This document shows, one piece after another, positions 40,267 through 49,818 of a stretch of 64,000 nucleotides of DNA (position 1 is its first letter; each line of letters begins with the position of its first letter). The notes beneath the pieces were generated by a model. That model was not told the origin of the DNA, made no database searches, and saw only the letters and a program-made list of their open reading frames with translations. Source of the stretch: Burkholderia seminalis DSM 23518. GTDB taxonomy: Bacteria > Pseudomonadota > Gammaproteobacteria > Burkholderiales > Burkholderiaceae. A program made the translations under genes and the position numbers. The DNA lies in the NCBI RefSeq assembly GCF_902832885.1, contig NZ_CADFDK010000001.1, positions 434,001-498,000 on the forward strand. The letters are read 5' to 3'.

Positions 40267-41613
40267 TTATTTCTCCGCAAACGTGCCCGCTTCCACCAAC
40301 GTCATCTTGCCGGGGTCCACGTACGTGCGGATGGCGGTGTTGACCTGCTCGACGGTCAACGCGCGCACGCGCTCGGGATAGGTGTCCAGGTCGCTCAGCG
40401 GGCGGTCCTGGAGCACCGTCTGGGCGATCATGGCGGCCATCTGCCCGGTCGTTTCCATGGCGACTTGATGGCGGCCGATCATGCCGTCCTTGCGGGCATC
40501 CAGTTCCGCCTGCGTCACGCCCTGTTTCCACCAGGTGTCCAGAATGCGGCGCGTGCTGGCGACGCCCTTGTCCAGCAGAGGCGGGGCGAAACTGCTGGTG
40601 ATGACGAATCCGCCGTCCATCAGCGAGAGCCCGGACAGGCCGGCACGAATGCCGTAGGTCAGGCCCTCCTGATCGCGCACCCCTGCCATCAGCCGGCCGG
40701 TGAAGCCGTTGCCCAGGATGTTGACGGCCGCGCTGAGGGGCAGGTAGTCGGCATCGTTGGCGCGCAGGTCGATGGCCTGACCCAGCATCACGCTGATGGA
40801 TTCCTTGTCCCCCATGGCGATGCGCTGTATGTCGGGCTGACTTGCCTTGCGCGGCGGCCCCCGCCGCACGAGCGCCTGGCCGCCGCTCCAGCCCGCGAAC
40901 GCTTCGGTCACGAGGGACTGCAGGCGGCGAGGGTCCGCGCCGCCGACCACGACCAGCGTCATGTGTGCAGGCCCGTAATAGGCTTGATGAAAGGCCTTGA
41001 TGTCGTCCACCGTCGCGGCGGCGATGGCCTCGAGCATCCGCTCGCGCGGCACCGGAGCGTTGAGGTGCGCGGCGGGGTAGATCGACCGGTTCAGCGCCTC
41101 GGTGGCCCGGACCGACGGGTTTTCCGCGGCGTTGCGGACCGCGGCCTCCAGCCGCGTCTTGGCCTTGGCCAGTTCCTCCGGCTTGAAGGCCGGCCGGCGC
41201 AACTGCTCGGCCATCAGGTCGATCAGCGTCGGCAAATCCTTGGTCAGGCTTTGGCCGTAGATGCCGACATAGCCTCCGTCGGTCCGGAACGACAACTGGG
41301 CGCCCAGGCTCTCCAGCAGCGCGGAGATCGCCACCTTGTCGCGACGGGTGCTGCCCTCCTGCAGCAACATGCCCGTCAGCAACGGCACGGCGGGATTGGC
41401 TGCCTTGCTGGCCGTGTCGGCATCGCCCAGCGGCATCACGCCGGCAACGGACACCATTTCCCGCGGCGACATCGAATAGGTCAGCAGCGCGATGCTGCCG
41501 GCCTGGGTGCGCACGATGCGATCGGCGATGCCCGCCTGAGCGGCAACAGGCAGCCACAGTACGGCGAACCACACGAACCACGTCCGCAGATGGTTGAAAC
41601 GAGCCTGCATCAT
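40267..41613 (-). CDS. M16 family peptidase-like protein, non-catalytic partner
   Basis: 448 residues. A signal peptide (about 1-28, WFVWFAVLWLPVAAQA) is followed by two M16 domains. The zinc motif HxxEH is absent; the corresponding place reads LLTGMLLQEGS. The second half has LSAAVNILGNGFTGRLMAGVRDQEGLTYGIRAG, the R/Y motif characteristic of the partner subunit that binds substrate in two-subunit M16B peptidases. The start overlaps the upstream gene stop by 4 bp (ATGA), so the two are translationally coupled. Codons favour GCC for Ala and AGC for Ser, unlike neighbouring genes. Confidence 0.9.
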   Translation of the reverse strand: MMQARFNHLRTWFVWFAVLWLPVAAQAGIADRIVRTQAGSIALLTYSMSPREMVSVAGVMPLGDADTASKAANPAVPLLTGMLLQEGSTRRDKVAISALLESLGAQLSFRTDGGYVGIYGQSLTKDLPTLIDLMAEQLRRPAFKPEELAKAKTRLEAAVRNAAENPSVRATEALNRSIYPAAHLNAPVPRERMLEAIAAATVDDIKAFHQAYYGPAHMTLVVVGGADPRRLQSLVTEAFAGWSGGQALVRRGPPRKASQPDIQRIAMGDKESISVMLGQAIDLRANDADYLPLSAAVNILGNGFTGRLMAGVRDQEGLTYGIRAGLSGLSLMDGGFVITSSFAPPLLDKGVASTRRILDTWWKQGVTQAELDARKDGMIGRHQVAMETTGQMAAMIAQTVLQDRPLSDLDTYPERVRALTVEQVNTAIRTYVDPGKMTLVEAGTFAEK

Positions 41614-42974
41614 GACGATTTCTCCGGAACGAACCAGCCGGTGGTGCTCTGGTTTTCAACGAGGTACTTTCGGGCGACGCGCCGCACATCGGCGGGCGTC
41701 ACCTTCTCCAGTTCTTCGAGCTCGGTGACGAACCGTGTCCAGTCGCCCAGCGAGACCGCGTGGCCCAATCGGGCGGACGTCAAGCCGACGCCGTCACGCT
41801 GGTAGATCTGATCGGCCCGGTAAGGGCCCAGCACCCGCTGGATATCGTCGCGCGTGACGCCCTCGGTCTTGACGCGCTCCAGTTCGGTCCAGACGACTTT
41901 CTCGGCCTGCTCGTGTTTCGCGTCGGGCGGCAGGCTGACCGTCACCACGAACGGGCCGGGATCACGCAGCGCATGGAAGCTGGCGCCGGCATGCGTGGCA
42001 ACCGCGGTGTCGACCAGCGCGCGATACAGCCGGCTGCTCTTGCCCTGGCTCAATACCAGGCCCAGGACGGTCAGGGCCGCCGCATCGGGGTCGAGCGCGC
42101 GCGGCGCCTTGAAGGCGATGATCAGATTGCCTGTCGCGCCGGCGCGCTTGAGCACCAGCCGTCGTGGCCCCTGCTGCGGAGGTTCCTCGGTCGTGACCAC
42201 CGGGATGGGCTGGGGCGCGCGCGGAATGCCGCCGTAATACTGCTTGATCCAGCCCAATGCCTGGTCCGGCCGGAAATTGCCGACCAGGATGACGACGGCA
42301 TTGTCCGGCCAGTAGAAGGTGTCGTAGAAGCGGCGCAGCTTGTCCACGCTCGCATGCTCGATGTCGCTACGCCAGCCGATGGTGGGATGGTGGTAGGGGT
42401 GTGCCTGGTAAGCCGTGGCCATGACCTGCTGGAACAACGCGGTGACAGGACTGTTCTCGCCCCGCTCGTACTCGTTGCGTACCACCGTCATCTCGCTGGC
42501 CAGGTCTTCCGGGCGCAGCAGGAGGTTGCGCATGCGGTCGGCCTCGATGGCGATGTAGCCTTCCAGCGCGTCACGCCCGAGCGTGCCGAAGTAGTTGGTG
42601 CGGTCCATCGAGGTGGTTGCGTTGAAGGTCGCGCCCACGCGCTCCATGTAGCTGTTCAGCGAATTGCCGAGCGCCTTGTTGTAATGCTGGCTGCCCTTGA
42701 ACATCAGGTGCTCGAGCAGGTGGGTGTCGCCGGTCGTGCCGGCGGCCTCGTTGCGTGAACCCACCTGGTACAGCACCTGGAAACTGACCACCGTCGCTGC
42801 GGGATCGGGCAGGGCCAGCACGGTGAGGCCGTTGGCATCCAGGCGGTATTCGTCGATGCCGCCCAGGGAGCGCACGTGGGTAAAGCCCGCGACCTCGACG
42901 GGTTGGGCCATCGCGGTGCCTGCAATCAACAGGCACAACGAGAGCCCGGCGCATATCAAACGTCGTACTGACAT
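41610..42974 (-). CDS. M16 family zinc peptidase, catalytic partner
   Basis: 454 residues. A signal peptide (about 1-23, ending AMAQP) indicates export. The zinc motif is HLLEH (H85, E88, H89) in GDTHLLEHLMFKGS, with the third ligand near E168 in VVRNEYERGENSP. This is the M16B type (PqqL/YmxG/mitochondrial processing peptidase beta-like), periplasmic. Coupled to the non-catalytic partner at 40267. The ATG follows AAAGGACG on the coding strand. Substrate is unknown. Codon use suggests acquisition from another lineage. Confidence 0.93.
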   Translation of the reverse strand: MSVRRLICAGLSLCLLIAGTAMAQPVEVAGFTHVRSLGGIDEYRLDANGLTVLALPDPAATVVSFQVLYQVGSRNEAAGTTGDTHLLEHLMFKGSQHYNKALGNSLNSYMERVGATFNATTSMDRTNYFGTLGRDALEGYIAIEADRMRNLLLRPEDLASEMTVVRNEYERGENSPVTALFQQVMATAYQAHPYHHPTIGWRSDIEHASVDKLRRFYDTFYWPDNAVVILVGNFRPDQALGWIKQYYGGIPRAPQPIPVVTTEEPPQQGPRRLVLKRAGATGNLIIAFKAPRALDPDAAALTVLGLVLSQGKSSRLYRALVDTAVATHAGASFHALRDPGPFVVTVSLPPDAKHEQAEKVVWTELERVKTEGVTRDDIQRVLGPYRADQIYQRDGVGLTSARLGHAVSLGDWTRFVTELEELEKVTPADVRRVARKYLVENQSTTGWFVPEKSS

Positions 42975-43398
42975 GAAACGTCCTTTCGTGTGGGCGGGAT
43001 GAACGCGGAAGATCGGGCGCCGGCTCGACGGTCGGTTGACCTGCGTCCAGCGCGGCGAACGTGAAGTTTTTCATATTTTCCGATGCGCGTTGAGCGATGG
43101 TGCGTGGCGAGGGCATCGCCGCCGGGATGCACCCGTTGAACGTGTAGGTCACCCGAACGCGATTGTCGGGCCCGGATGTCTTCGATGGCGCATCGCGCCG
43201 AGGTCTGCCGGCGAGCAACGGTGGGCAGGCGATTGTTTCAGAATGAAAAGGGACGCATCAAGTCGCCTCGCATGACAGGCCGTTGACGCGCCGTGCCGCC
43301 GATTTGACGGTCGACGCCGTCGCCGACCGCCTGTTTTGCCTCGCCACCCCTAAATCGCTGTAAACTCACGCTTTTGCTGCCACGCCCCCACATTCCAG
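42975..43398. other. divergent gap between the M16 pair and rimO
   Basis: 424 bp. Contains the ribosome site of the M16 gene and a weak promoter-like pair before rimO (TTGCCT at 43336-43341 and TAAACT at 43361-43366, spacer 19). An AT-rich patch at about 43066-43080 could hold the M16 promoter. No gene supported. Confidence 0.4.
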
Positions 43399-44760
43399 AT
43401 GTCCCAATCCCCCAAAGTAGGGTTCGTATCCCTCGGGTGCCCCAAGGCGCTCGTCGACTCCGAACAGATCATCACGCAATTGCGCGCCGAAGGTTATGAA
43501 ATCTCCGGCACCTACGACGGCGCCGACCTCGTCGTCGTGAACACCTGCGGCTTCATCGACGAAGCCGTGCAGGAAAGCCTCGACGCGATCGGCGAAGCGC
43601 TGACCGAGAACGGCAAGGTGATCGTCACCGGCTGCCTCGGCGCGAAGTCGAGCGCGAGCGGCTCGAACCTGATCGAGGAAGTCCATCCGAAGGTGCTCGC
43701 CGTCACCGGCCCGCACGCGGTGGGCGAAGTGATGCAGGCCGTGCATTCGCACCTGCCGAAGCCGCACGACCCGTTCACCGATCTCGTGCCCGCCGCCGGC
43801 ATCAAGCTCACGCCGCGTCACTACGCATACCTGAAGATTTCCGAAGGCTGCAACCACCGCTGCACGTTCTGCATCATCCCGTCGATGCGCGGCGACCTCG
43901 TGTCGCGTCCGGTCGCCGAAGTGATGCTGGAAGCCGAGAACCTGTTCAAGTCGGGCGTGAAGGAACTGCTCGTGATCTCGCAGGACACGAGCGCCTACGG
44001 CGTCGACGTGAAGTACCGCACGGGCTTCTGGAACGGCAAGCCGATCAAGACGCGCATGACCGACCTGGTCGCCGCGCTCGGCGAACTCGCCGCGCAGTAC
44101 GGCGCGTGGGTGCGCCTGCACTACGTGTACCCGTATCCGAGCGTCGACGAAGTGATTCCGCTGATGGCCGAAGGTCCGTTCAAGGGCCACGTGCTGCCGT
44201 ACCTCGACGTGCCGTTCCAGCACGCGCACCCCGAGGTGCTGAAGCGCATGAAGCGCCCGGCGAACGCCGAGAAGGTGCTCGAGCGCGTGCAGAAGTGGCG
44301 CGAGATCTGCCCGGACCTGACGATCCGCAGCACGTTCATCGCGGGCTTCCCCGGCGAGACGGAAGAGCAGTTCGAAACGCTGCTGGACTTCATCCGCGAG
44401 GCGGAACTCGACCGCGTCGGCTGTTTCGCGTATTCGCCGGTCGAAGGCGCGACCGCGAACGAACTCGACGGCGCGCTGCCGGACGACGTCCGCGAGGCAC
44501 GCCGCGCGCGCTTCATGGAAGTCGCCGAGGAAGTGTCGGCGAATCGCATCCAGCGCAAGGTCGGCAAGACGCTCAAGGTGCTGATCGACGAAGTCAGCGA
44601 GGAAGGCGGCATCGGCCGCACCGCGGCCGACGCGCCGGAGATCGACGGCGTCGTCTATGTCGAACCGGCGGCGAAGGCATCGAAGCGCTACAAGGTCGGC
44701 GATTTCGTGTCCGTGAAGATCACGGGCGCGGACGGTCACGATCTGTGGGGCGAGGTGTAA
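43399..44760 (+). CDS. rimO: ribosomal protein S12 methylthiotransferase RimO
   Basis: 453 residues. N-terminal UPF0004 domain with [28 protein letters not shown] and IVTGCLGA (three cluster Cys), then radical SAM motif CNHRCTFC (C151, C155, C158), and a C-terminal TRAM domain ending in [14 protein letters not shown]. It adds a methylthio group to Asp of S12 (D88/89). The [10 protein letters not shown] motif separates RimO from MiaB. The next gene starts 3 bp downstream. Confidence 0.97.
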   Translation: MSQSPKVGFVSLGCPKALVDSEQIITQLRAEGYEISGTYDGADLVVVNTCGFIDEAVQESLDAIGEALTENGKVIVTGCLGAKSSASGSNLIEEVHPKVLAVTGPHAVGEVMQAVHSHLPKPHDPFTDLVPAAGIKLTPRHYAYLKISEGCNHRCTFCIIPSMRGDLVSRPVAEVMLEAENLFKSGVKELLVISQDTSAYGVDVKYRTGFWNGKPIKTRMTDLVAALGELAAQYGAWVRLHYVYPYPSVDEVIPLMAEGPFKGHVLPYLDVPFQHAHPEVLKRMKRPANAEKVLERVQKWREICPDLTIRSTFIAGFPGETEEQFETLLDFIREAELDRVGCFAYSPVEGATANELDGALPDDVREARRARFMEVAEEVSANRIQRKVGKTLKVLIDEVSEEGGIGRTAADAPEIDGVVYVEPAAKASKRYKVGDFVSVKITGADGHDLWGEV

Positions 44761-44763
44761 GCG

Positions 44764-45690
44764 ATGGCCGCCGCCTTTCCGGAGATCCTCGCGCTCGGTG
44801 AGGCGATGATCGAATTCAACCAGTCGCAGCCGGGCCGTCCCGAATTCCTGCAGGGCTTCGGCGGCGACACGTCGAACTTCTGCATCGCGGCGGCGCGCCA
44901 GGGCGCGTCGACGGGCTTCGTGTCGGCGATCGGCGACGATCCGTTCGGCCGGCTGCTGGCCGGCATGTGGCAGGCGGAACAGGTCGACACGACGTACGTG
45001 CGGATCGACCGCACGGCACCGACCGGCGTGTATTTCGTCACGCATGGCGCGGACGGTCACCAGTTCGACTATCTGCGCGCGGGTTCCGCGGCGAGCCGCT
45101 ATGCGGCGGCCGACCTGCCGCTCGACGCGCTCGCGGCCGCGAAGGCCGTGCACCTGTCGGGCATCAGCCTGGCGATCAGCACGGCCGCGTGCGACGCGGC
45201 GTTCGCGGCGATCGACCATGCGCGCCGCCACGGCGCGAAGGTCAGCTTCGACACGAACCTGCGCCTGAAGCTGTGGCCGCTGCCGCGGGCCCGCGCGGTG
45301 ATGCGCGAGGCGCTGCGCCAGACGGACATCTGCCTGCCGAGCTGGGACGACGTCACCGCACTGACGGGCGCGAACGATCGCGATGCGATCGTCGATGCGA
45401 TGCTCGAACACGGGCCGCAGGTCGTCGCGCTGAAACTCGGCAAGGAAGGCGCGTATGTCGCGACGCCGAGCGAGCGGCGCGTCGTGCCGGGCTTCACCGT
45501 CGAGGCCGTCGATGCGACGGGCGCGGGCGATTGTTTCGGCGGCGCCTTCGTCGCGCGGATCGTCGCGGGCGACGATCCGTTCGCGGCCGCACGTTACGCG
45601 AACGCGGCGGCGGCGCTGTCGACGACGGGTTACGGCGCGGTCGCGCCGATTCCGCACCGTGATGCGGTCGCGCGCCTGATGCAGGGCTGA
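44764..45690 (+). CDS. PfkB-family sugar kinase, probably 2-dehydro-3-deoxygluconate kinase
   Basis: 308 residues. The N-terminus has ILALGEAMIEFNQ, the middle GGDTSNFCIAAARQG (first PfkB signature) and the C-terminus VDATGAGDCFGGAFVARIV (second signature, catalytic Asp near residue 253). Overall similarity is to KdgK, which phosphorylates KDG in hexuronate or Entner-Doudoroff-linked catabolism; fructokinase or ribokinase types are possible. It is only 3 bp from rimO, an unusual pairing functionally. Confidence 0.85.
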   Translation: MAAAFPEILALGEAMIEFNQSQPGRPEFLQGFGGDTSNFCIAAARQGASTGFVSAIGDDPFGRLLAGMWQAEQVDTTYVRIDRTAPTGVYFVTHGADGHQFDYLRAGSAASRYAAADLPLDALAAAKAVHLSGISLAISTAACDAAFAAIDHARRHGAKVSFDTNLRLKLWPLPRARAVMREALRQTDICLPSWDDVTALTGANDRDAIVDAMLEHGPQVVALKLGKEGAYVATPSERRVVPGFTVEAVDATGAGDCFGGAFVARIVAGDDPFAAARYANAAAALSTTGYGAVAPIPHRDAVARLMQG

Positions 45691-45780
45691 CGCGAAATAC
45701 GCGCGCCGGCCGTGGTTTCGTACGACGGGCGGCGCGTCGCCGCGATTTTCGAGCGAATCTGAAGCAAGGAGCAACACAAG

Positions 45781-46323
45781 GTGGGTCGATATTCGGAATG
45801 GCAACGGGTGCTTGTCGTCGCAGGCGCGCTGGCCGCGGGCCTCGCGATGCCGCGCGTGGTCGCGGCGCAGGCCGTCGCGCCGGGCGTGCAGCAGGATGAA
45901 CCGGCACCGGCGCGGCCGCTGAAGCCGAATCCCGAGTTTGCCCGCCTGCCGCGCTACGAAGGCACGCTCGGCGACCGGCCGATTGTCGTGCATCTCGGCC
46001 CGAAGACGGACGAGGAGGGCGTGCACGGCGAGTACCAGTTCGCCGATACCGGCGAGGTCGTGCTGCTGGCGGGCGATCGCGACGGCGACACACTCGAGAT
46101 CGAGGAGTCGAACGACGGCACGAACATCACCGGCGTGTGGATCGGCCGCTTCGACGCGACGGGCGACCTGAAGGCCGACCGGATGAACTCGGACGAGTCG
46201 GACCCGCAGCCGGTCGTGCTGCGTCTCGCACCGGGCAAGCGCGCGGCGCTGCAGGTGCGCGACGGCCGCGTGCGGGAAATCGAGACGGTGGGCGGCGTCG
46301 TGAACCTGCGCACCGACGACTGA
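45781..46323 (+). CDS. secreted hypothetical protein
   Basis: 180 residues from a GTG start with AAGGAG upstream. A signal peptide (about 1-29, core VLVVAGALAAGLAMP) precedes a domain with RLPRYEGTLGDRPIVVHLGP and GEYQFADTGEVVLLAGDRDGDTLEIEES, a beta-strand-rich pattern. A late QPVVLRLAPGKR segment follows. No family recognised. The periplasmic location is inferred from the signal peptide only. Confidence 0.72.
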   Translation: MGRYSEWQRVLVVAGALAAGLAMPRVVAAQAVAPGVQQDEPAPARPLKPNPEFARLPRYEGTLGDRPIVVHLGPKTDEEGVHGEYQFADTGEVVLLAGDRDGDTLEIEESNDGTNITGVWIGRFDATGDLKADRMNSDESDPQPVVLRLAPGKRAALQVRDGRVREIETVGGVVNLRTDD

Positions 46324-46436
46324 GCGCGCGCTGGCTCGGCGGGCGCGGCGCGCATTGTACCGGGCCAAGCGCGCCGATTTTGGCTAATCTAGCGGCATAT
46401 TCCGCAACCGAACGGCCTCGTGCCCGGCTTCCCGAC

Positions 46437-47618
46437 ATGACTGCATCCACCCCCAAGCGCGCGCTGCAAACCCGCATCGTTCAACCCGACGACGTCATTC
46501 CGGAAGGCTTCCGGTCGTTCGTGCCGCCGGTCGCGCGCGCGTCGACGGTCGTGTTCCCCGATCTCGCGACGATGCGCGCGCTCGTCTGGCACAACGACAA
46601 CCAGTGGCGCTACGGGCTGCATGCCACGCCGACGTCGCTCGCGCTCGCGCAGCGGCTCGCCGAGATCGAGGGCGGCGCGCATGCGCTGCTGCAGCCGTCG
46701 GGGCTCGCGGCGATCATGAACGTCTACTTCGGGATCGTGAAAGCGGGCGACGACGTGCTGATTCCGCACAACGTGTACGGCCCGAACGCCGATTTCGGCA
46801 ACTGGCTCGCGAAGGATTTCGGCATCACCGCGCGCTTCTACGATCCGCTGATCGGCGCCGGCATCGCCGACCTGATCCAGCCGAACACGCGGCTGATCTG
46901 GATCGAGGCGCCGGGCTCGGTGACGATGGAAGTGCCCGACGTGCAGGCGATCACCGCGGCCGCGAAGGCGCGCGGCATCGTCACCGCGATCGACAACACC
47001 TTCTCGGCCGGGCTCGCGTTCAAGCCGTTCGAGCACGGCGTCGACATTTCGGTGCAGGCGCTGACCAAGTACCAGTCGGGCGGCAGCGATGTGCTGATGG
47101 GCGCGACGATCACCGCGGACGCGGCGTTGCACGCGCAACTGAAGCTCGCGCGGATGCGCTGCGGGATCGGCGTGTCGGTCGACGATTGTTCGCTCGTGCT
47201 GCGCAGCCTGCCGAGCATGCAGGTGCGCTTCGATGCGCACAGCAAGAGCGCGCTCGCGCTCGCGCAATGGCTGAAGGCGCGGCGGGAGATCGCGGCGGTG
47301 CTGCATCCGCAGATCGCCGACTGCCCGGGGCACGCGTCGTTCGTGCGCGATTTCACGGGCGCGGGCGGGCTGTTCTCGGTGGTGTTCGACGAACGCTATA
47401 GCGCGGAGCAGATCGATCGCTTCGTCGAGTCGCTCGACCTGTTCGCGATCGGCTGGAGCTGGGGCGGCGCATGCAGCCTCGCGATGCCTTACGACGTCGC
47501 GTCGATGCGCCCGGACTGGCCGCATCGCGGCACGCTGGTGCGTTTCTACGTCGGTCTGGAGGACGAAGCCGACTTGCGCGCGGACATCGAGCGCGCGCTG
47601 CAGGACGTACTCGGCTGA
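46437..47618 (+). CDS. metC: cystathionine beta-lyase-type PLP enzyme
   Basis: 393 residues from MTASTPKRALQTRIVQ; the open frame upstream is out-of-family. Fold type I PLP enzyme of the Cys/Met metabolism family: pyridoxal lysine K211 in ALTKYQSGGSDVLMGA, and YGLHATPTSLALAQRLAEIEGG. WIEAPGSVTMEVPD and the SGGSD loop point to the MetC branch (C-S lyase of cystathionine to homocysteine) over CTH or MetB. Final substrate call is from the family pattern. Confidence 0.88.
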   Translation: MTASTPKRALQTRIVQPDDVIPEGFRSFVPPVARASTVVFPDLATMRALVWHNDNQWRYGLHATPTSLALAQRLAEIEGGAHALLQPSGLAAIMNVYFGIVKAGDDVLIPHNVYGPNADFGNWLAKDFGITARFYDPLIGAGIADLIQPNTRLIWIEAPGSVTMEVPDVQAITAAAKARGIVTAIDNTFSAGLAFKPFEHGVDISVQALTKYQSGGSDVLMGATITADAALHAQLKLARMRCGIGVSVDDCSLVLRSLPSMQVRFDAHSKSALALAQWLKARREIAAVLHPQIADCPGHASFVRDFTGAGGLFSVVFDERYSAEQIDRFVESLDLFAIGWSWGGACSLAMPYDVASMRPDWPHRGTLVRFYVGLEDEADLRADIERALQDVLG

Positions 47619-47650
47619 TCGCCGGTCGCGACGACCCGCGGAAAAACGAA

Positions 47651-47685
47651 ACGCCGGCGCGCTGCACGATCGCGCCGGCGTTTTT
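47651..47685 (+). terminator. terminator after metC
   Basis: ACGCCGGCGCG and CGCGCCGGCGT with a 9-base loop, then four T. An AAAAA tract just before it (47642-47646) may let it also serve serB from the opposite strand. Confidence 0.85.
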
Positions 47686-47703
47686 CATGGGGGGGCGGCG
47701 CGA

Positions 47704-48549
47704 TCAGAACAGCCGCAGCAGCCCGTCGAGGCCGACATGGTCGAACGCGACCGTCGCCGCGTCGCGCACGACCGGCTTCGCGTGAAACGCGACCGAGAGC
47801 CCCGCTTCGGCCATCATCTTCAGGTCGTTCGACCCGTCGCCCATCGCGATCGCGCGGCTCGGCTCGAGGCCGAGCGACGCGCACGTGTCGCGCAGCAGGC
47901 GCGCCTTCACGTCGGCGTTGACGATCTCGCCGAGCACCTTGCCGGTCAGCTTGCCGTCGACGATCTCGAGCGTGTTCGCGTACGCGTAGTCGAGGCCGAG
48001 ACGTGCCTTCAGCCGCTCGGTGAAGAACGTGAAGCCGCCCGACACGAGCAGCGTCTTCATGCCGGCGGCCTTCACGCCGGCCAGCATCGTCTCGGCGCCC
48101 GGCGACAGTTGCAGCCGTTCCTCGTACACGCGTTCGAGCGCCCGCGCGTCGAGCCCGGCCAGCAGCGCGACGCGGCGCGTGAGGCTTTCGTTGAAGTCGC
48201 GGATCTCGCCGCGCATCGACGCTTCGGTGATCTCGGCGACCTGCGTCTTCAGCCCGCAGAAATCGGCGATCTCGTCGATGCATTCGATCGTGATCAGCGT
48301 CGAGTCCATGTCCATCACGGCGAGCCCGAAGTCGCCGAGCGTGCGGCCGGCCTCGACGAACCCGAAATCGAGCGCGTGCGTGCCGCAATACGCGTCGATG
48401 TCGAGGCGCTGCGCCGGGTTCGCGTTTTCGATGCGCAGCGCGTGATCGTCGGTCTGCACGATGCGGGTGCCGCGCGACAGCGCGAGCAGCGGTTTGTGAT
48501 GGGTGTCCGACAGCGGCGCAAGACTCTGGATGACGAGATTGTGGGTCAT
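47704..48549 (-). CDS. serB: phosphoserine phosphatase SerB
   Basis: 281 residues from MTHNLVIQSLAPLS. HAD-superfamily motif I is VMDMDSTLI (nucleophile D80, acid D82), motif II is VSGGFTFF and motif III includes GDGSNDLKMMAEAGLSVAF. An N-terminal ACT-like regulatory domain (about 1-70) occurs as in E. coli SerB. It makes serine from phosphoserine. Converges on metC. Confidence 0.96.
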   Translation of the reverse strand: MTHNLVIQSLAPLSDTHHKPLLALSRGTRIVQTDDHALRIENANPAQRLDIDAYCGTHALDFGFVEAGRTLGDFGLAVMDMDSTLITIECIDEIADFCGLKTQVAEITEASMRGEIRDFNESLTRRVALLAGLDARALERVYEERLQLSPGAETMLAGVKAAGMKTLLVSGGFTFFTERLKARLGLDYAYANTLEIVDGKLTGKVLGEIVNADVKARLLRDTCASLGLEPSRAIAMGDGSNDLKMMAEAGLSVAFHAKPVVRDAATVAFDHVGLDGLLRLF

Positions 48550-48752
48550 GACGAGTGGTTGGAAAGCAAATGAAATGCGTGTGCGGCCAACGGGCGGCCG
48601 CCTGCCGATGCGGGCCCCGTCCGGCGTCGGGCCCTTGCGTGGCGAACGCGCCATTGTAGCCGGTTGGCGGGGGCGGGGCGGACGCGGCCGTTTCGGTTCC
48701 GGGGGCCGGAATCGAAGCGGCAACGCCGCGGCACGCGCGCGGACATCGATGC

Positions 48753-49694
48753 CTATCGCCCGTCCGCTCGATCCCAGTACGGCGGATCGCCGAAATGCTC
48801 GGCGAGGAACGCGATAAACGCGAGCGTTTTCAACGGCACGTGCGCGCGGCTCGGATAGACGGCCCAGATCGCCACCTCGTCCGCGAACGGATAGTCGTCG
48901 AGCACCGTGACGAGCGTGCCGCTCGCGAGCAGCGGGCCGACGTCCCAGGTCGACTTGATCGCGATTCCGAAGCCGTCGACGAGCGCTTCGCGGATCGCCT
49001 CGCCGTTGCTCGCGACGAGCCGGCCGGCGACCCGCACGGTCAGCGGGCCTTGCGGTGTCGCGAACGACCAGTCGCGCTGGTCGCCGAGGATCACGCATTC
49101 GTGCTGCGTCAGGTCGGCCGGATGGCGCGGCGTGCCGCGCTCGGCGAGATACGCGGGCGAGCAGCACAGCACGCGGCGGTTGGTAGCGAGCTTGCGCGCG
49201 ACGAGCGTCGAGTCCTTCAGCGCGCCGAGGCGGATCGCGACGTCGTAGCCGTCGTCGACGAGATCGACGATCTCGTCGGACAGCCGCAGGTCGAGCGATA
49301 CCGACGGATAGCGGCGCAGGAACGCGGGAATCACCGGCGCGACGTGCTGGCGGCCGAACGACGACGACATCGACACCTTCAGCCGCCCGTACGGCTCGCT
49401 GCGGCCATGGCCGACCGAGGCGCGCGCGGCGTCGGCGGCCGACAGCAGCGCGTCGGCGCGCGCCATGAAGATTTCGCCGTCCTGCGTGAGGCTGATGCGG
49501 CGCGTGGTGCGGTGCAGCAACCGTGCGCCGAGCTGGCGTTCGAGCTGCGCGATGCGCGCGCTGGCAACGGCGGCCGACACGCCGAACTCGCGGCCGGCCG
49601 CCGTGACGTTCGCGAGCAGCGCCGCGCGCACGAACAGCGCGACGTCGAGCAGGTCGAGCGGCTTGTCGGGTGCCGGAATCGGATCGGACGCCAT
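48753..49694 (-). CDS. LysR-family transcriptional regulator
   Basis: 313 residues. N-terminal winged HTH (about 14-72) with NVTAAGREFGVSAAVASARIAQLERQLGARLLHRTTRRISLT, and a C-terminal substrate-binding domain (about 95-300). Divergent from the dehydrogenase gene at 49819. A perfect dyad lies 11 bp upstream of its start codon, fitting an LTTR box that could control both genes. The inducer is unknown. Confidence 0.93.
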   Translation of the reverse strand: MASDPIPAPDKPLDLLDVALFVRAALLANVTAAGREFGVSAAVASARIAQLERQLGARLLHRTTRRISLTQDGEIFMARADALLSAADAARASVGHGRSEPYGRLKVSMSSSFGRQHVAPVIPAFLRRYPSVSLDLRLSDEIVDLVDDGYDVAIRLGALKDSTLVARKLATNRRVLCCSPAYLAERGTPRHPADLTQHECVILGDQRDWSFATPQGPLTVRVAGRLVASNGEAIREALVDGFGIAIKSTWDVGPLLASGTLVTVLDDYPFADEVAIWAVYPSRAHVPLKTLAFIAFLAEHFGDPPYWDRADGR

Positions 49695-49704
49695 TATTCT
49701 GAAA

Positions 49705-49725
49705 TTCCTGAAAATGTTTCAGGAA
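49705..49725. promoter_or_regulatory. dyad operator with LysR-box geometry between the divergent genes
   Basis: Arms TTCCTGAAA and TTTCAGGAA are separated by ATG, a perfect 9 bp inverted repeat. T(49709)-N11-A(49721) fits the LTTR box. A related half site TTCTGAAA lies just before at 49697-49704. It starts 11 bp from the regulator start and ends 94 bp before the dehydrogenase start. Confidence 0.6.
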
Positions 49726-49818
49726 ATATAGCGGTTTTCTCGAAGGATCGGGTTGCCTACGATGATGTTCATGGGGCCGCGCCGCGGCCCGCCCGGATTC
49801 CCTGAAAGGAGTATCGAG

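Noticed and set aside
43366-46368. 1000-residue minus-strand frame opposite rimO and the sugar kinase
   Set aside because: Low-complexity Arg/Ala/His sequence typical of antisense frames in high-GC genomes.
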